Positions 1 to 12,700 of a DNA stretch of 64,000 nucleotides are shown here, one piece after another. Below the pieces are notes generated by a model. That model saw only the letters and a program-made list of their open reading frames with translations. It had not been told where the DNA came from and searched no databases. The DNA is from Zygnema circumcarinatum (lineage: Eukaryota > Streptophyta > Zygnematophyceae > Zygnematales > Zygnemataceae). The first letter of the stretch is position 1; every line of letters starts with the position of its first letter. The stretch covers positions 4,183,002 to 4,247,001 of the forward strand of contig CM074804.1 of NCBI GenBank assembly GCA_037447605.1, in the 5' to 3' direction. Position numbers and translations under genes: made by a program.

Positions 1-3000
1 TGCGAGACACTTGACGATATCAAGTTGCATCTGACGGGAACTGACTATGGCGCCTTTCTGCAAAACGGTGCGGCTGACGCGTGCTGTATAGGAAGAGCGG
101 GATGGATGATAGGGGGAAAGGCGAGAGAGTGGGAGTGGGAGAGGGAGAGGCGATCAGGAGTAAAGTCGAGAAAGGAATAGTGATGGACGTCGGGATTGGG
201 GAGGGAAAGCGAGGGATGGAGTGGGAGGTATGAGAGGGAGCGCTAGTGAAAGGGGGGAAGTATGGATAGAGAGGTTCGTATGCGAGAGAAGGGAGTGCGA
301 GCGAGAGAGAGGTAGGGCACCTGAGAGAGTTGATAAACGTCAGATTTATTCGATAGAAAACTTAGGTTATGTTTGATCAGAGCTCCTACTCAAGTCTACT
401 GTGACTGGACTATAACTTGGACTAAACCTACTTTTCTTATTCTGCGACGCAGAGCCATCACCCCTGCAGACGACTATCATTGTCGAAAAGTGCACCCAGA
501 AGCTGGTGGATGAGTACAACCATATGCGGACGCAAGCCAGCGAACCTCTTGCCACCTTCCTGGACTACATCACGTAAGATCAGGCCCTTCTTTGCTATGT
601 GTTACTTCTAATAGTGTGTCTTTTCCAATTTCTGCAACAGCGCGTTGTCAGGTTAAGCGCAGTTACTGCGGCTTCTAGCTAGCCGCCGTGAATATTTTGA
701 GCTGCATTTTAACTAGCTCAGTCGCCCCTTAAACGATAATGACGACTTCTACGATAATGTTTCGGCCTCTTGTAATCCAAAATCCGAAGTCTGCGTTTTT
801 TGGGTGCAGGTATGGGCACATGATCGATAATGTCGTGCTGATTGTAACTGGTACCCTTCATGAAAGGGATGTGCAGGAATTGCTAGACAAGTGCCATCCA
901 TTGGGCATGTTTGATAGGTGCGACTTTCTTGACCCTGGATGGCTGAGCTTTCTCCTTTGGGTGGATCCGATGAACTTGGATTCAAGCTCCTTAAAAATCT
1001 GTGTGACCTGCATTCTTTCATTCGTATTTATGCCATCCTTCCAAAAGTCTTTGCTTTTCTTTTTAAAATGGTATTTTCTTTTCGTTTAAAGAAGGGAAAG
1101 GGTTTTGTTGCTGCAGCATTGCAACCCTCGCTGTTGCACAAAACATGAGGGAGCTGTATAGGTTGGTGCTGGTGGATACACCTCTAGCTCCCTATTTTTC
1201 GGAGTGCATAACTTCAGAGGTAAAACTTCAGTCTCTTACGGTGATTGCAAGTAGATCAATGTTGTCTGTAATGGTGCGCTCTTATATGCAGCGCAGTTTC
1301 TAAACTCGAAGTATGAATGTTGCCTAGCAAAGAATTTGCTTGCTTGCTTTTAGGAGAAAAATCCTGATTTCGAATCTGCATTTCATATTGCTTGTTGAAG
1401 CAACATGTATAGTCCCATAATAAAACCTAAAGCGTTTTGCAGGACTTGGATGACATGAATATTGAAATCATGCGAAATACTCTGTACAAGGCGTACTTGG
1501 AGGATTTCTACAGGTTTTGTGAGGTACTAGCTTTGGGGAGTTCTTCTTGAAGCACGGCAGGTCTTCTGTAGGATTCAGAGTGGGCGTAGTTTGTGTTGCA
1601 TCTGCAATTCAGCTTTGGCACGCCTGCCCGCCCTCTGCTCACATTCAACATTCAGCATTCTGTGTTCCTTTCTGGGTATGATTGTGTGCTTGCAATAGGG
1701 TTAATTCTTGTCTTTACTGGAACTGAAGTGTACTTGTCTCTTGACCTGCAGAAACTTGGAGGAGCAACATCGGAGATTATGTGTGACCTTCTCTCGTTTG
1801 AAGCTGACCGACGCGCGGTAAATATCACCATCAACAGGTACTTCATATTGCATACTAGAACGTTTTACACCTGTACGCACAAGCTCATGTGCATAACTAA
1901 GCAACTGAACCAAAACGATCCTGCTTTTTTCCTACGTCTGAGCAATCCTGTCGACCGGCCTTCTTTGAATTTACTGGGAGTTCCTTGACGGCATATTCTT
2001 GCTGAGTCATTGGCTGTTGCAGCAAGATGAGAGTTAATGGTTAAAACTATCTTCAAGCGATGGCTTTCCCGGTGTTGCTTTCTTGGCCTACTAGCCTTCA
2101 TGTACTACTAGGCTTCTGACGTAACTTTTAAGCCCAGACACTGACCTTGTCGAAATGGGCTTGAAACCTTTCGTCAGCAACTTTGAGGATAGTTGATTTT
2201 TGAGTTTTGCGAGTAAACGTCCACTGTCGAAGGGCTCCTGTTGGTGGTTCTATGCAAGAAGACATACAGTGCTGCAGCTTTTTTGATCCTTAAAATCTTC
2301 AAACATCTCTGTTGTGCCTGCAGTATTGGAACGGAACTTACTCGTGACGACAGGCGGAAGTTGTACTCCAATTTTGGGCTCTTGTAAGTATATTTACACC
2401 GAAAAGTGCTTTGCCCTTGTTCCTTTGCACTCCATTTTGGAATTGTTCTTTGCTTTGCAAAAGCAACTAGCCGTAACATGTGCCCCAATTTGGTAAATCT
2501 TCTAGATTATCCTGTATGGATCAGCCTTAAATGCTAGGTGCTATGTCTGTCTTGCAATTTAGTGACAGCCAACTAGTCTTTCTGGATGAGATGTGAACTT
2601 CACTATTGTCGGGCAGTGTGTTTAAGGCTGCCCTGGTGGTGAAGGCCTAACGTGCAAAATTCGTCATACATCGTGCATTTTTTATCGTGCTTGCTCCTAT
2701 TCCCTGCTGGCTGTACATAGCTGCATGACTGTAAAATCCATTGGTTGCCCTCCCGAGCAGGTACCCATATGGTCATGAGGAGTTGGCTATCTGCGAAGAC
2801 TTCGACCAGGTGGTTGTCAGCTGTGCCCACCTCCTGGAATTCTTTAATGCTTTTTTGCACTCTGACTGTTTTTTTGGACGTGCTCTGACTTCTCTGTGTG
2901 AGAATTCAGAGTATGTTGTCTCGTTGGTCCTGATAGGTGTCGACAGGTCGTAGCTCCACAGCATGGACATTTTGAATGTGGAGAGTTTCCTTTCCTGCCT

Positions 3001-4025
3001 TTCTGGAACTCCTGCGTGTACATTGTTCTCAGTTTTTTCTAAATGACGTTTACATTCCAGTGTAATTCATTTTAAAATTTTGGGGTGAAGACGTCTCAGG
3101 GTCACCTGTGTGAAATTGTTCCTCTGACCATGCTTTTGTAGATCCTTACACTGTCTACTGTTGTTAGGCCTGAGTTTATTGGAACTTCTTGACATGACTT
3201 TTTGTTTTCAACTAGTCCCAAATATGGGAGTCCATTTTTTTGTTTATCCCTGCAGAACTTGGTTCAGGCAGTCAGAAATACAGATGCACATTGTAGGGGT
3301 CATCTATTTGATGAACGCTTTCACAATTAGTTGGAGACTCATTTCACAAGTATTGTACTGTTTATGTTTCCTTTACTCCTCTCTCAAAGAGCTGTCCTCT
3401 GAGTGGGCTGCGATTTATACTTTTGCCGCTCGTGACACAACAACACTTCTTTTTGGCTTTGTCAGGTCCGAGCAGCAATGGAGAAGTACCCTCCCTATGG
3501 GAGCATCTTCGCGAAGTTGTCCTTCGGAGAGAGCCAGATGTTGGACAAAGCGTTCTATGAGGAAGAGGTGAAGAGATTAACACTTGCTTTTGATCAGCAG
3601 GTAAGTTCTTTCTTTCAGCTCTGATGGCATCCAAGCAGAAGGGTATTCCAGTGTTCAATTGACCAGATAGCCTGCAACATTGTCGTTTGGATAAACATCT
3701 TTTTGACGATGCACGACATCAACGTGCCTTGAAAATGTAATCAAAGGACTCGGTACTACCAGATGGTCTACGCGTTTTGGATTAACTTGTTCAGAGTTTT
3801 AAAAGGAACTTTTGCTGGAATAGATTTTGTGATGTCAGAGAGCTGGACCTAAAGGGGGGTTCGTCTTTGTCATGCACCTGCCTCTCCCTGCAGTTCCACT
3901 ACGGAGTATTCTTTGCATACGTTCGGCTGCGTGAGCAGGAGATCCGCAACCTGATGTGGATAGCGGAGTGCGTCGCTCAGAACCAGAAGTCGCGCATCCA
4001 CGATGGCATTGTCTTCATATTCTAG
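1..4025 (+). CDS. VHA-d: V-type H+-ATPase subunit d (VHA-d), 5'-truncated
   Basis: Subunit d of the V0 sector couples the central rotor stalk to the proteolipid ring of the vacuolar/endomembrane proton pump. Ten exons are readable: 1-67, 453-573, 810-917, 1117-1219, 1443-1523, 1752-1837, 2324-2383, 2761-2809, 3466-3600, 3894-4025. They join in phase to 313 codons plus stop. The product follows the plant VHA-d sequence almost residue by residue, from CETLDDIK through [32 protein letters not shown] and [20 protein letters not shown] to a C-terminal phenylalanine. The family is about 350 residues long, so roughly 38 N-terminal residues lie upstream of the window. All introns are GT-AG with strong GCAG acceptors. 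The transcript converges on RNase J. Identification is secure; the upstream exon is unseen. Confidence 0.96.
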
Positions 4026-4027
4026 AG

Positions 4028-4076
4028 CTCAAGCCCAAGCCCAAGCCCAAGCCCAAGCCCAAGCCCAAGCCCAAGG
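4028..4076 (+). repeat. CCCAAG hexamer microsatellite in the VHA-d 3' UTR
   Basis: Three bases after the VHA-d stop codon there are about eight perfect copies of the hexamer AAGCCC. It is a short tandem array in the presumed 3' UTR, with no coding role in the sense frame. Confidence 0.9.
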
Positions 4077-5453
4077 CTAAGCAGACAGTTGTGCTCTCTA
4101 ATTGATCGACCGAGTTGTTGACGAAATTGACCACTCTCACCATGGACGCAGCCTAGGGGGTCTGCGCTGGAACCACGAATACTGCCAGGAGGGTCAGGCC
4201 TTGACCTTGACCTTGTATATGTCACTTAGTTTTTGTACCATTTGAGTTCGAGATTAAAAAAGAAAAAAGTGCAGAAGGACTCAAACTGCAGTCAGTTGGA
4301 TAATGCAAAAAAAAAACTGCCTCTTCTTTCATCTTTTACTCGTGGTTTTAGGATTTATAGACGGATTAGGTCTGCCCTTTTTTTTTTCAGATTAATGTTT
4401 TAAGGTCCTTAAGGTGTCATATCAAGTATTGGAACAGGAATGAATCTCCCCCAGAAAGTTGTTGGTGGAGAAAACAGCGGAGTTGCTGCTGCGAATTCAT
4501 CCGACGCATTATTTCTTCCATTTTATGGCCCTCCGAATTCGAAAGCCTGACGAAATTTCAGCCAGGGGGCAGTCAACACCCTGATTAAGGCTAGCCAAGG
4601 ACCTAATTTTCTATTGTCTTTTCCCATAAAAGAGAACTCCTGCACTTGCTCTTGTGTTTGTTTCCTTATTTTTTAACATGTTCGTTTGACAAGAAGAGGT
4701 CAGCAGCACGTTCTGAGTCTTCCCGACCTAAGCTAGGCTGCGAGTCTCGGCGCTGAAAAAACTTTCAGGCGCTGCATCAGTTGGCCTTTCCGCCGGCCTA
4801 ATGACAACTTGAGCGCATATTAACGATAAAATCGTGTTGAGAGTCTTGAGGCGCAATGACAACGTGTATTAAGAGGGACATCGTGATATCGATGCCACAT
4901 CCTTTGCTTGTACTATGAAACAACAAACAATAAGCCTCTAACATCAAAGATGATTCTGGATGTATTCGTATTGTTGTTGCTGCGAACTTTGTTATCTGAA
5001 ACATCATACACATATATATACAGTAACAGTTACAACAGCGTACAAATATATATCAACAAAATTGTGTACGTACACGCAACACTCATACAATGTCGGACAG
5101 TATGTTTCAAAAACAGCAAAGACAACTAATCGATTTAGAAACAACAACTAAAACATAATAACAACAGCATGCTTAAAACCAAAAAGTCCTACGACGCCTT
5201 ACCGATGTTTGCATGGTTTCATCCTGCCGTTGTTCTGTGTCCCCTAGCAATAATGTTAGTGCGCCACAGTGCTGGAACACCTCAAACGAGGGCACCGCCC
5301 TGCATGGCTGCCTGCCTCCGCCCCGCCCCGCCCCGTCCGGCCGCGCCGGTGGCGCCCCCCAAGCTGGCGACCGCGCGCGCGCGCGCCCAAGGCCCAACCC
5401 GCGGCGTTCGGTTGCCCCCCCCTCCGCCTTCCCTCCCTCCCGCCCTCCCTCTT
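4077..5453. other. Intergenic stretch, no gene seen
   Basis: Probably includes the end of the VHA-d 3' UTR (A-rich tract near 4253-4310). The DNA is AT-rich up to about 5160, then a GC-rich, C-tract-rich block runs to 5460. Only short ORFs are present and none resembles a known protein. Confidence 0.6.
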
Positions 5454-5461
5454 CCTGGGAC

Positions 5462-5907
5462 TAGGGATGGATTAATTACGACTATATAATATATATTATA
5501 TTATACAACCGTGACGACTAGATAACGGCTGATATATATTACTTTACAACGCCTTTACAACATGTACGGTCGGACGGTCGTACGGTCGTAGGACTGTACG
5601 GTATTATGCGGTACGGATGTACAGTCGAGCACGAGCAGACAGAGTGAACCAGACGGACGCATTACGGACGCATTACGGACGCATTTCGCAACGCCAACGC
5701 CAAAACGACCTAATTTTGGTATGGTACGACCGTACGACCGTACGAGTACGGTCGTTAATTGTTCAAAACGAGTGGGTATAATATGTGTAATAAAGTGTTT
5801 TACTTTGTAATATATTACTACTTTTAAACGTGCAAACTTTCATTGAACTTTTAAACCCGTTCTAAAGTATATAATATATTCGGAATTTATAACGCGGGCC
5901 ATCCCTA
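5462..5907. mobile_element. Non-autonomous hAT-type MITE (446 bp) with 8-bp TSD
   Basis: The element begins TAGGGATGG and ends with its exact inverse, CCATCCCTA. It is flanked by a perfect 8-bp direct repeat CCTGGGAC at 5454-5461 and 5908-5915. An 8-bp target duplication with a TAGGGATG-type terminus is the hAT (Ac-like) signature. The interior is AT-rich with several GTACGG/CCGTAC words and carries no transposase ORF, so it would need a transposase in trans. It resembles the element at 30255-30546. Confidence 0.88.
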
Positions 5908-6007
5908 CCTGGGACGCGGGTTGGAGAGGGCCGGCCGACTTGCGTCCACGTGGCGGAACCTGATTCGTCCACGCTGCTCCTATACATGACCGCTTGCATG
6001 CTCCACT

Positions 6008-6396
6008 GGCGCGACCCCTCGCAGTGTCAACAGGTCGGAACATTGGATCAACCATTGCAATCGTTGCGAACCATTAGATCGCGAGCCAGCCAACCATTGC
6101 CAGACCGAAACAACCATTGGCAACGGTTGCAACCATTGATTCAATGATTTCAACCATTGCCCATTGGGTTCTAAGAGTTTTGTCATTTATAGCAAAAATT
6201 TCCATCACACTTTAGAGTACGTCTTTCCAGAGCGAATCGTGAGTTTCAATCCGGCTATCGGCGGAGAAAAATTTGCGGTTTCTATGTTATGGTGCCAACC
6301 ATTGCAATGGTTCTGAACCATTGGATCGTCCAACCAGTGCCATCCAATGGTTGCCGATCCAATAGTCCGACCCGTGCACTGTTGTTCCGTTGCGCA
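6008..6396. mobile_element. AACCATTG-rich fold-back/MITE-like element, copy 1
   Basis: The two ends are imperfect inverted repeats. The left end runs GGCGCGAC...CAGGTCGGAACATTGGAT; the right end read backwards runs GCGCAACGG...GGGTCGGACTATTGGATC. Multiple copies of the word AACCATTG and its complement fill both subterminal regions around a unique core. A second copy lies at 54841-55375 with matching ends and a matching internal GAGTTTTGT(C/T)ATTT stretch. No clear target-site duplication or transposase is seen, so the superfamily is unassigned. Confidence 0.7.
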
Positions 6397-6705
6397 TTGG
6401 CACGTGCGAAAGTGCAAATACGAAAGTGCGATGGTGCGCGCACTTGCCCGAAGACATGAAAAATAAAAAAAATAGAAAATAAAAAAACAACGTCTATACT
6501 ACTAAGGAAGACCTTTCCTCATTTTTTTGAGCATAGACGTAAATATTTATGAAAGTTTTGAAAAAGTGCTATGACGACCTTGAAAGTTTAAATAGACAAG
6601 CATCATGATAGTCCCAAAGTATCATACGATCCAAGTTTTCCGGAGTTTCATTTTTCAAAAGGCAATTTTTTCCTGTTTGTGATTCTCATTCTTCCTTTTT
6701 ATAAA

Positions 6706-9700
6706 TCACCCATCGTACTCCAATGCCCTATAAACAGCCGTACTATTCTCCTCCCTATCCGACTCCAAATGAATGTCATCCCCTCTCCCTTCCGCCTTCA
6801 CGAGCCCCTCTTCCTCTCCCTCCCCGTCGCCTGCTTTCGATTTCCCCACTGCAGCTTTCCGCCGCGTCTTTTTGGCCCCCACGGCCGTCTTCTCAGAAGC
6901 GCTCCCACCCATCTGGAGCTCCTCTGATCCCTCTCCTCCGTTCAACGGTGGCCCTTCCAAAGCAGCAGCCGACTTCTTGACCTGCCTTTTCGGACTGCTT
7001 TTTGGCTTATCTGCATCGGTTCCCGTTTCAGCTTCTGTCTTTTTCCTCCTCGCTCTCACCTTCTTTGCGGAAGGTTCTCCTGCCTCCATCTCTGTCAAAC
7101 CCCCAACAGCCTCTTCTCCGATGGAGGACACTACAGATAGGGACGATGGCCCCCCCGCACTCTCTTTAAAGGGCTTTGCAACCTTCCAATCATCCTCAGC
7201 CTCACCTCCCTCTCCCACCTTTTTCGAACTTTTCTTGCCACCACCAGCCTTCTCCTGTCCCTCTACTGCCCTGTCTAGCATTCCTACTTCTCCCTTTGCG
7301 CTGCCATCTTCCTCTGGTTGGTTCCCTTTTTCCTCCCGTCCCCCTCCATTACCCTTTTCCACCCTATCCTCCTCTCCTGCAACTCTTTTCTTTGCTTTCT
7401 TCCTCTTCACACCGGCTCCTTCCTCAGTCTCTACCTTCGACACTCCCTCAGTTCCTTTTCCCATCTTTTCTCTTGTTCCACTCTCAACTCCAAGGCTTCC
7501 AGCTGTCTGAACTCTCGCAAGCTCCTCTCTAAACTCTTCTAAACTCATTCCATCTTTCGATACTTCATTCACCGCCCCAAATGTTCTCTTTTCTTCCTGA
7601 CCTTCTTCCCCTCCCTCTGCCAAGTCTGAGTGGCTCTCACCCTTCAACTCTTCCAGAGTGATCTCCCTCATCGCCCTTCTTGCATTTCCTCTAATCTCCA
7701 CTCTCTCTTCTTTTGGCTTTAACCGAGCCTCTGTCTCGCCAGGGGAACTAAACTGACCGACAGAGGGCAACTGATCAGTTTTGCTTGCAGTTAAACCAGA
7801 CACTCGAGCTCCAACTTCCGTCACGATCACAATAACCTCTGGTCGTTTATTGCTGTACTTTTGCACAACCTTCTGTATCATTGCTGTGACAGATTTCTGA
7901 ATGGTGGGATCTGACGCATTCCTGCACAATGCAACAAAAGTATGTATGCCGTATACAGAAGTTGCACATGCAAAAATGTGGCAGAACAAACACGTTTTTT
8001 CTTTTTTACTTTTTGAAAACAGGGGAGGGAGACTGCAAGCACACACTTACCTGCTTATAGCTGCCAGTCCAACATTCGCTGCACTTTCAATGTACTTCAA
8101 CAGCTTCCCTCCGTCCAGCCATAGACAACGCGTGGTAATCTTCACGCTCGCATTCAATCCAAAGTTCTCACTTTCCCTCCCATCGCCATCTCTGCTCGAC
8201 TGTCCAGCCATTGCGTTCTGAGAGCTTCGCTGCACTTCAACACTGAAGACAAAAACTTGCAATGAAAGTCTGAAAACCCTGAAAACAAGCAGTTCAACAT
8301 TGGACTTCTCACACTTCAAACATGTTCCTTTAGCCAGTTAGACCTCCTCCGATCCAACAAACCAAAAAACTTGAAATCTACTGATCAAGTCTTCCTCGTG
8401 GTTCCCAATCCTGTTCCGCCGCACCTCGCTACCACAACGCCCTCCAACGCAATGCGCATCCTCTCGTCGATGGCTAAGTCCTGAGCGGTTCCGAAGGCCC
8501 TATCGCCATCGTTGTACATGGTCTGAGGGACCCATGCAGAAGGACCCCAACACGGAAGCATACAAAAAAAATAACAAGAGTGAGGAGAGGAGAATGGGAG
8601 GCTGGCGTGGGGTGGTCGGAGAGGGATTAGGAGAGAAGGGAGTGAAAGAGAGGAAAGGAGAAAGAGAAATACTTCCCGCTCAAAACGATGACTTACCTCC
8701 AGCTTTTCTCTACCAAGGAAAGCAAATCCATTGGAGAGAACTCTCCCATTCCGAAGAGGCGAAACTCCCAACATTTCTCCATTTTTTATCACCTGCACAC
8801 CTACCCATCTACCCATCAGCTTCAATGCAAGTAGCCTTTCAAAGGGAACTGGGTATTGATTTCCATCGCTGCACTTTACATCCAGTCCTCAGGACGCATG
8901 ACAAAATTAATGCATTGATTTCCATGGAATGATAAGACGGAGCATAGGATTACACCTCCACACTGTTTTCCCTCCCTCTGAAGATTAGAACCTGACCTTA
9001 AGTAAACCTGCAGATGTAAGGGATGATTTCGGTTTGTAAGAGTATGGCTTTCATTAGAAAAGCAGACTTCTCTTACTTACTGTACTTAAACTGTGGTTCT
9101 ACTTTGACTAGTGTGTAATGCAAGTGGCAGCGTACCGTGGTGTGTCGGATTCCCTGTTTCCTTGCGAGCAGTTCATGCTCCTTCATGAAGCACATTTCTC
9201 CATGCACGGGCAGAAAGTGCTGCGGCTTTACCAGCCGAATCACCTCCTCCTGTTGCCATCCAGTGGCCGACCGAATCAGTCGATGTGAGAATCGAATCAG
9301 AAAGCATCAACTGCATACATGGAGAGCTCACAAGCGTAATTGGATACGCGTTTGAGGTCAAATCAGAATTTTGAGTGAACAACACACTGTTACCTGCTCC
9401 CCTCGATATGCATGGCCGGATGTATGCAGATTGGCATCTCGCCCCTGAACAATCCGAGATCCAATATCTGCAATTCGGTTCATCATCTTCACTACTCGAG
9501 TCTCGTTTCCGGGAATCATCTGCAAGATTTGCGGAATGAGAATGGGACCAAAAAATCAGAAACTAAAAAGTCGGAAGGAGCAAAGAGCATGGACGAAGAG
9601 GTCAGCGCAATACGCTACTTGCCAAGGTCTCATAGGCAGGATTATAGGATGGGCGCAAAAGGGCCAAAAATCACCTTTGCAGAGTAGAGCACAAGATCGT

Positions 9701-12700
9701 CCTTGTTCAGCTTCAAGCTTCGGCTCGTTCCATAGGACGCAAGATTTAGGGCTGCCCGGGGCTCCGCCTGCTTCCAAAAAAGGTTTCAACAGTAAGGAAA
9801 ATGATCCGGGAGGAAAAAGAAAGGAAAAACCTGCACAACAAGAGGAAAATATAGGCAGAGATTAAATCACCTGTGATCCTGTGGTGACCACAATCAGTTC
9901 ACGAGGAGAAAAGGAGTACATATCTTCCGGGCGGACCTGCATAGGCAGCCAAATTTTATGAGACAGATATCCTTATGAGTGGATGGGAGAGTAACAAGAG
10001 AGCGAGATAAGAAGAGCGAGCAGCTGATTCGAAAAGAGAGTAGAGCGTATAAGCGTTTGCAATAAGATTCTTACAAATGTGCTGTCCGTTACACTTAGTT
10101 CAAGGTTTTCAGATTTTTGCCATACCAAGGTAGAAGGGTCAAAGGGTGCCTGATCTGTCCGAAATGCTGCATCAAGATAAGTTCGCAGAGACATGCCGAT
10201 AAAGACCTGCATTCAAAATTAAGTGAAAGCTATGAAAGACTTTTCTAAAAGAATTGTGGCATGAGGTCCATACATGACAAGGGAGAAAGAGAAAGGGCGG
10301 GAGGAGGGGGTGGGGAAAGATTGCACATGAGAATCCCGAATACAAAAGGAGGATTAAGTTCGTCTCAAGCAGATTCTCCAACGCTATGGCCTGACGTGTC
10401 TTTACAAAGGATCGTAAGTCTACAACGTTGATAATTCACACGAAACGAGCGGACTCACCAACTTTCTTCCTGACGCATCAGCAGCCCTTTTTAAGCTGCC
10501 CAAGCGGTGAACATTGGAAGCGAACTGGGTAGTGATAATGCGACCCTTCGCCTCCATAATCTTCTGCATTAAAGACACTTGAACATCCAACTCGCTGGTT
10601 GTTCTACCCGGGGCAAGTGTGTTGGTCGAATCACTCATCATCTGCAACATGTGAACGCAGCGGTGATTTGTCGATTGATTACACAACGAGCTGCTTTTCC
10701 AACACGCAATGATAAGCCACTTAAGCTTGTGTGGTGCCGCTAGGCAGGGAGAAAGAGGGGAGGAAAGGGACACATAGGAGGAGAGAAAGTGAGGGGAGAA
10801 AGGGAGGGGGGGCATAGATATTTACCAGCGTGACCCCTTCCTTCGAGAGATTTTCAAAGAAGACGCGATCAAATGGACGGTCATCCAGGGGGCTCTCGTC
10901 AATCTGAAACCCATAAAACACCATACCCTTCGCGCCAATTAAAGTAGAGAACCTTGAGGAATGGGAGCAGCTCAAAGGAGGAAAGTATGCCTACCGACAT
11001 GGCAACTACACGTGGTCCCACGTGGCGACTCCATTTCTTCAACCACTATTACTCTAAACACAAGGCTCATGTCTTGGGAAGTTCCCATATCCCATTTCTC
11101 CCCTCCCCCTTCCTCCATCTCCGCTCTAGCCTGCTTCCACTCAACAGTCTCCCACCCATCCTTCCTTTTCCCTTCCCTATTCCCCCCTCTCCCTCCCAAA
11201 CCCACCTTCGCCACCTCCATTTCCACATCCACGTGCAGAGCTTTAAGTGCAGCAGTTACTTCACGGTCCCAACTCTCACCTTCCAATCTCCCGTGTGCAC
11301 AATGGTTCCGTCGTCACATCGCAAAACGAGCCCGCAGCAATCAGGAATGGAGTGAGTGACTCTCATGGGCTCAACTTGGAAGGGTCCCGCCTTGAAGGGA
11401 GTGCGCATTTCAAAGGAGTGGCAGCGGTGGTCGCACGGCACATTGTGCTCCTTCAAGCGCCTCTTGATCAGCTGGAGGAGAAACAGGACCCACATGCCTG
11501 TAAATGAAGGAAACTTTGCAGCCACTTATGATGGTGATGATGGTGAAAACAATCAGACTGGCAATGACTGTTGGCAGGCCAAAGAAGTGAGGCGAAGTAA
11601 GAGAGGTTAGCTGGGCAATGTGGGAAGAAGGATGCGTGCGATTGAGATAATGAATGACTGAAGAAATGGATTGGATTACTCTTTGCACAACTAGTCTGGA
11701 CATCAAACCAACTTGCTCGCCAACGGTAGAAAACGTGACCCCTTAAGATAGTGTGCTGAGAAACGCTAAACTCGGAGTAAGAAGTTATTATCAAGGTTTT
11801 CTATGCTGCACGTTGGTTTTTGGGGCATGTCAACGAAAGACCATTAAAAAAAAGCAAGATGTCTTGATTGATGATGACGTTTGCTGATGGAAACAGATGT
11901 AAGTCGATTGAACAATGTCGACTTTGTCTCACCTCTAGTGTGAATGGTGTTCCAAAAATTGGAGTTGAAGGGTCCAAGGCCGGGACAACCTGTTTCCATG
12001 AGCTCAAACATCCGGACGGATCAAAAGGAGGGTCAATCGTATCAAACAGTTTAACATTCTCATCATCCCCAGTCAAAAACAGAGAAAGTGAAAAGTCAAA
12101 CACTCTAGTAGCTGGATGAGCCACAGAGCTTGATGAAGAGACTGTACTACCGTTCTCCCATGTAAACCTGCAGTGGCATTCAGTGCAGTGCAACCGTACA
12201 CTGGCGATGATGCCAAGGTTAAGATTGACAGACAAGTGCAAAATTAGATACACATGGAAGATTAGGTTTGTACTCACCCATGGAACAGCTCCAATGTGGT
12301 CCTCGTGGCCATGCGTGAATATGACTGCCTCGATCTTATCTCGCCAACGGCGAATGAAGTTGGTGTCTGGTAGAACTCGTTGAATGCCCAGCTCATCATA
12401 ACTGCAAGGCAAAGCGATAGGTGATAGAAGAGATTGTCAGCAAATTATGGGCCCGAAGCTGAACTTGTATTTCAAGACTCAAACACTGCTCAGTGGCAAG
12501 ACATAGAAAGTAGTTAAATCTTTGAGTGTCCAGAGATGCCATTGAGAGTCTCTGAACTCTGGATCAATATGGCCCTCTCAACCTCTAAATAGACAGCAAG
12601 GCTGCTGTTGAAAAATGAAAAGCTGCGCAAAGGAAAGGAAACACAGGCCGAGGAGGAGTCATTTACGAAGCTGAGTGAATAGACTTACTCTGGAAACATG

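Noticed and set aside
6773-7510. 245-aa Ser/Pro-rich plus-strand ORF
   Set aside because: Antisense shadow of the Lys/Glu-rich RNase J tail.
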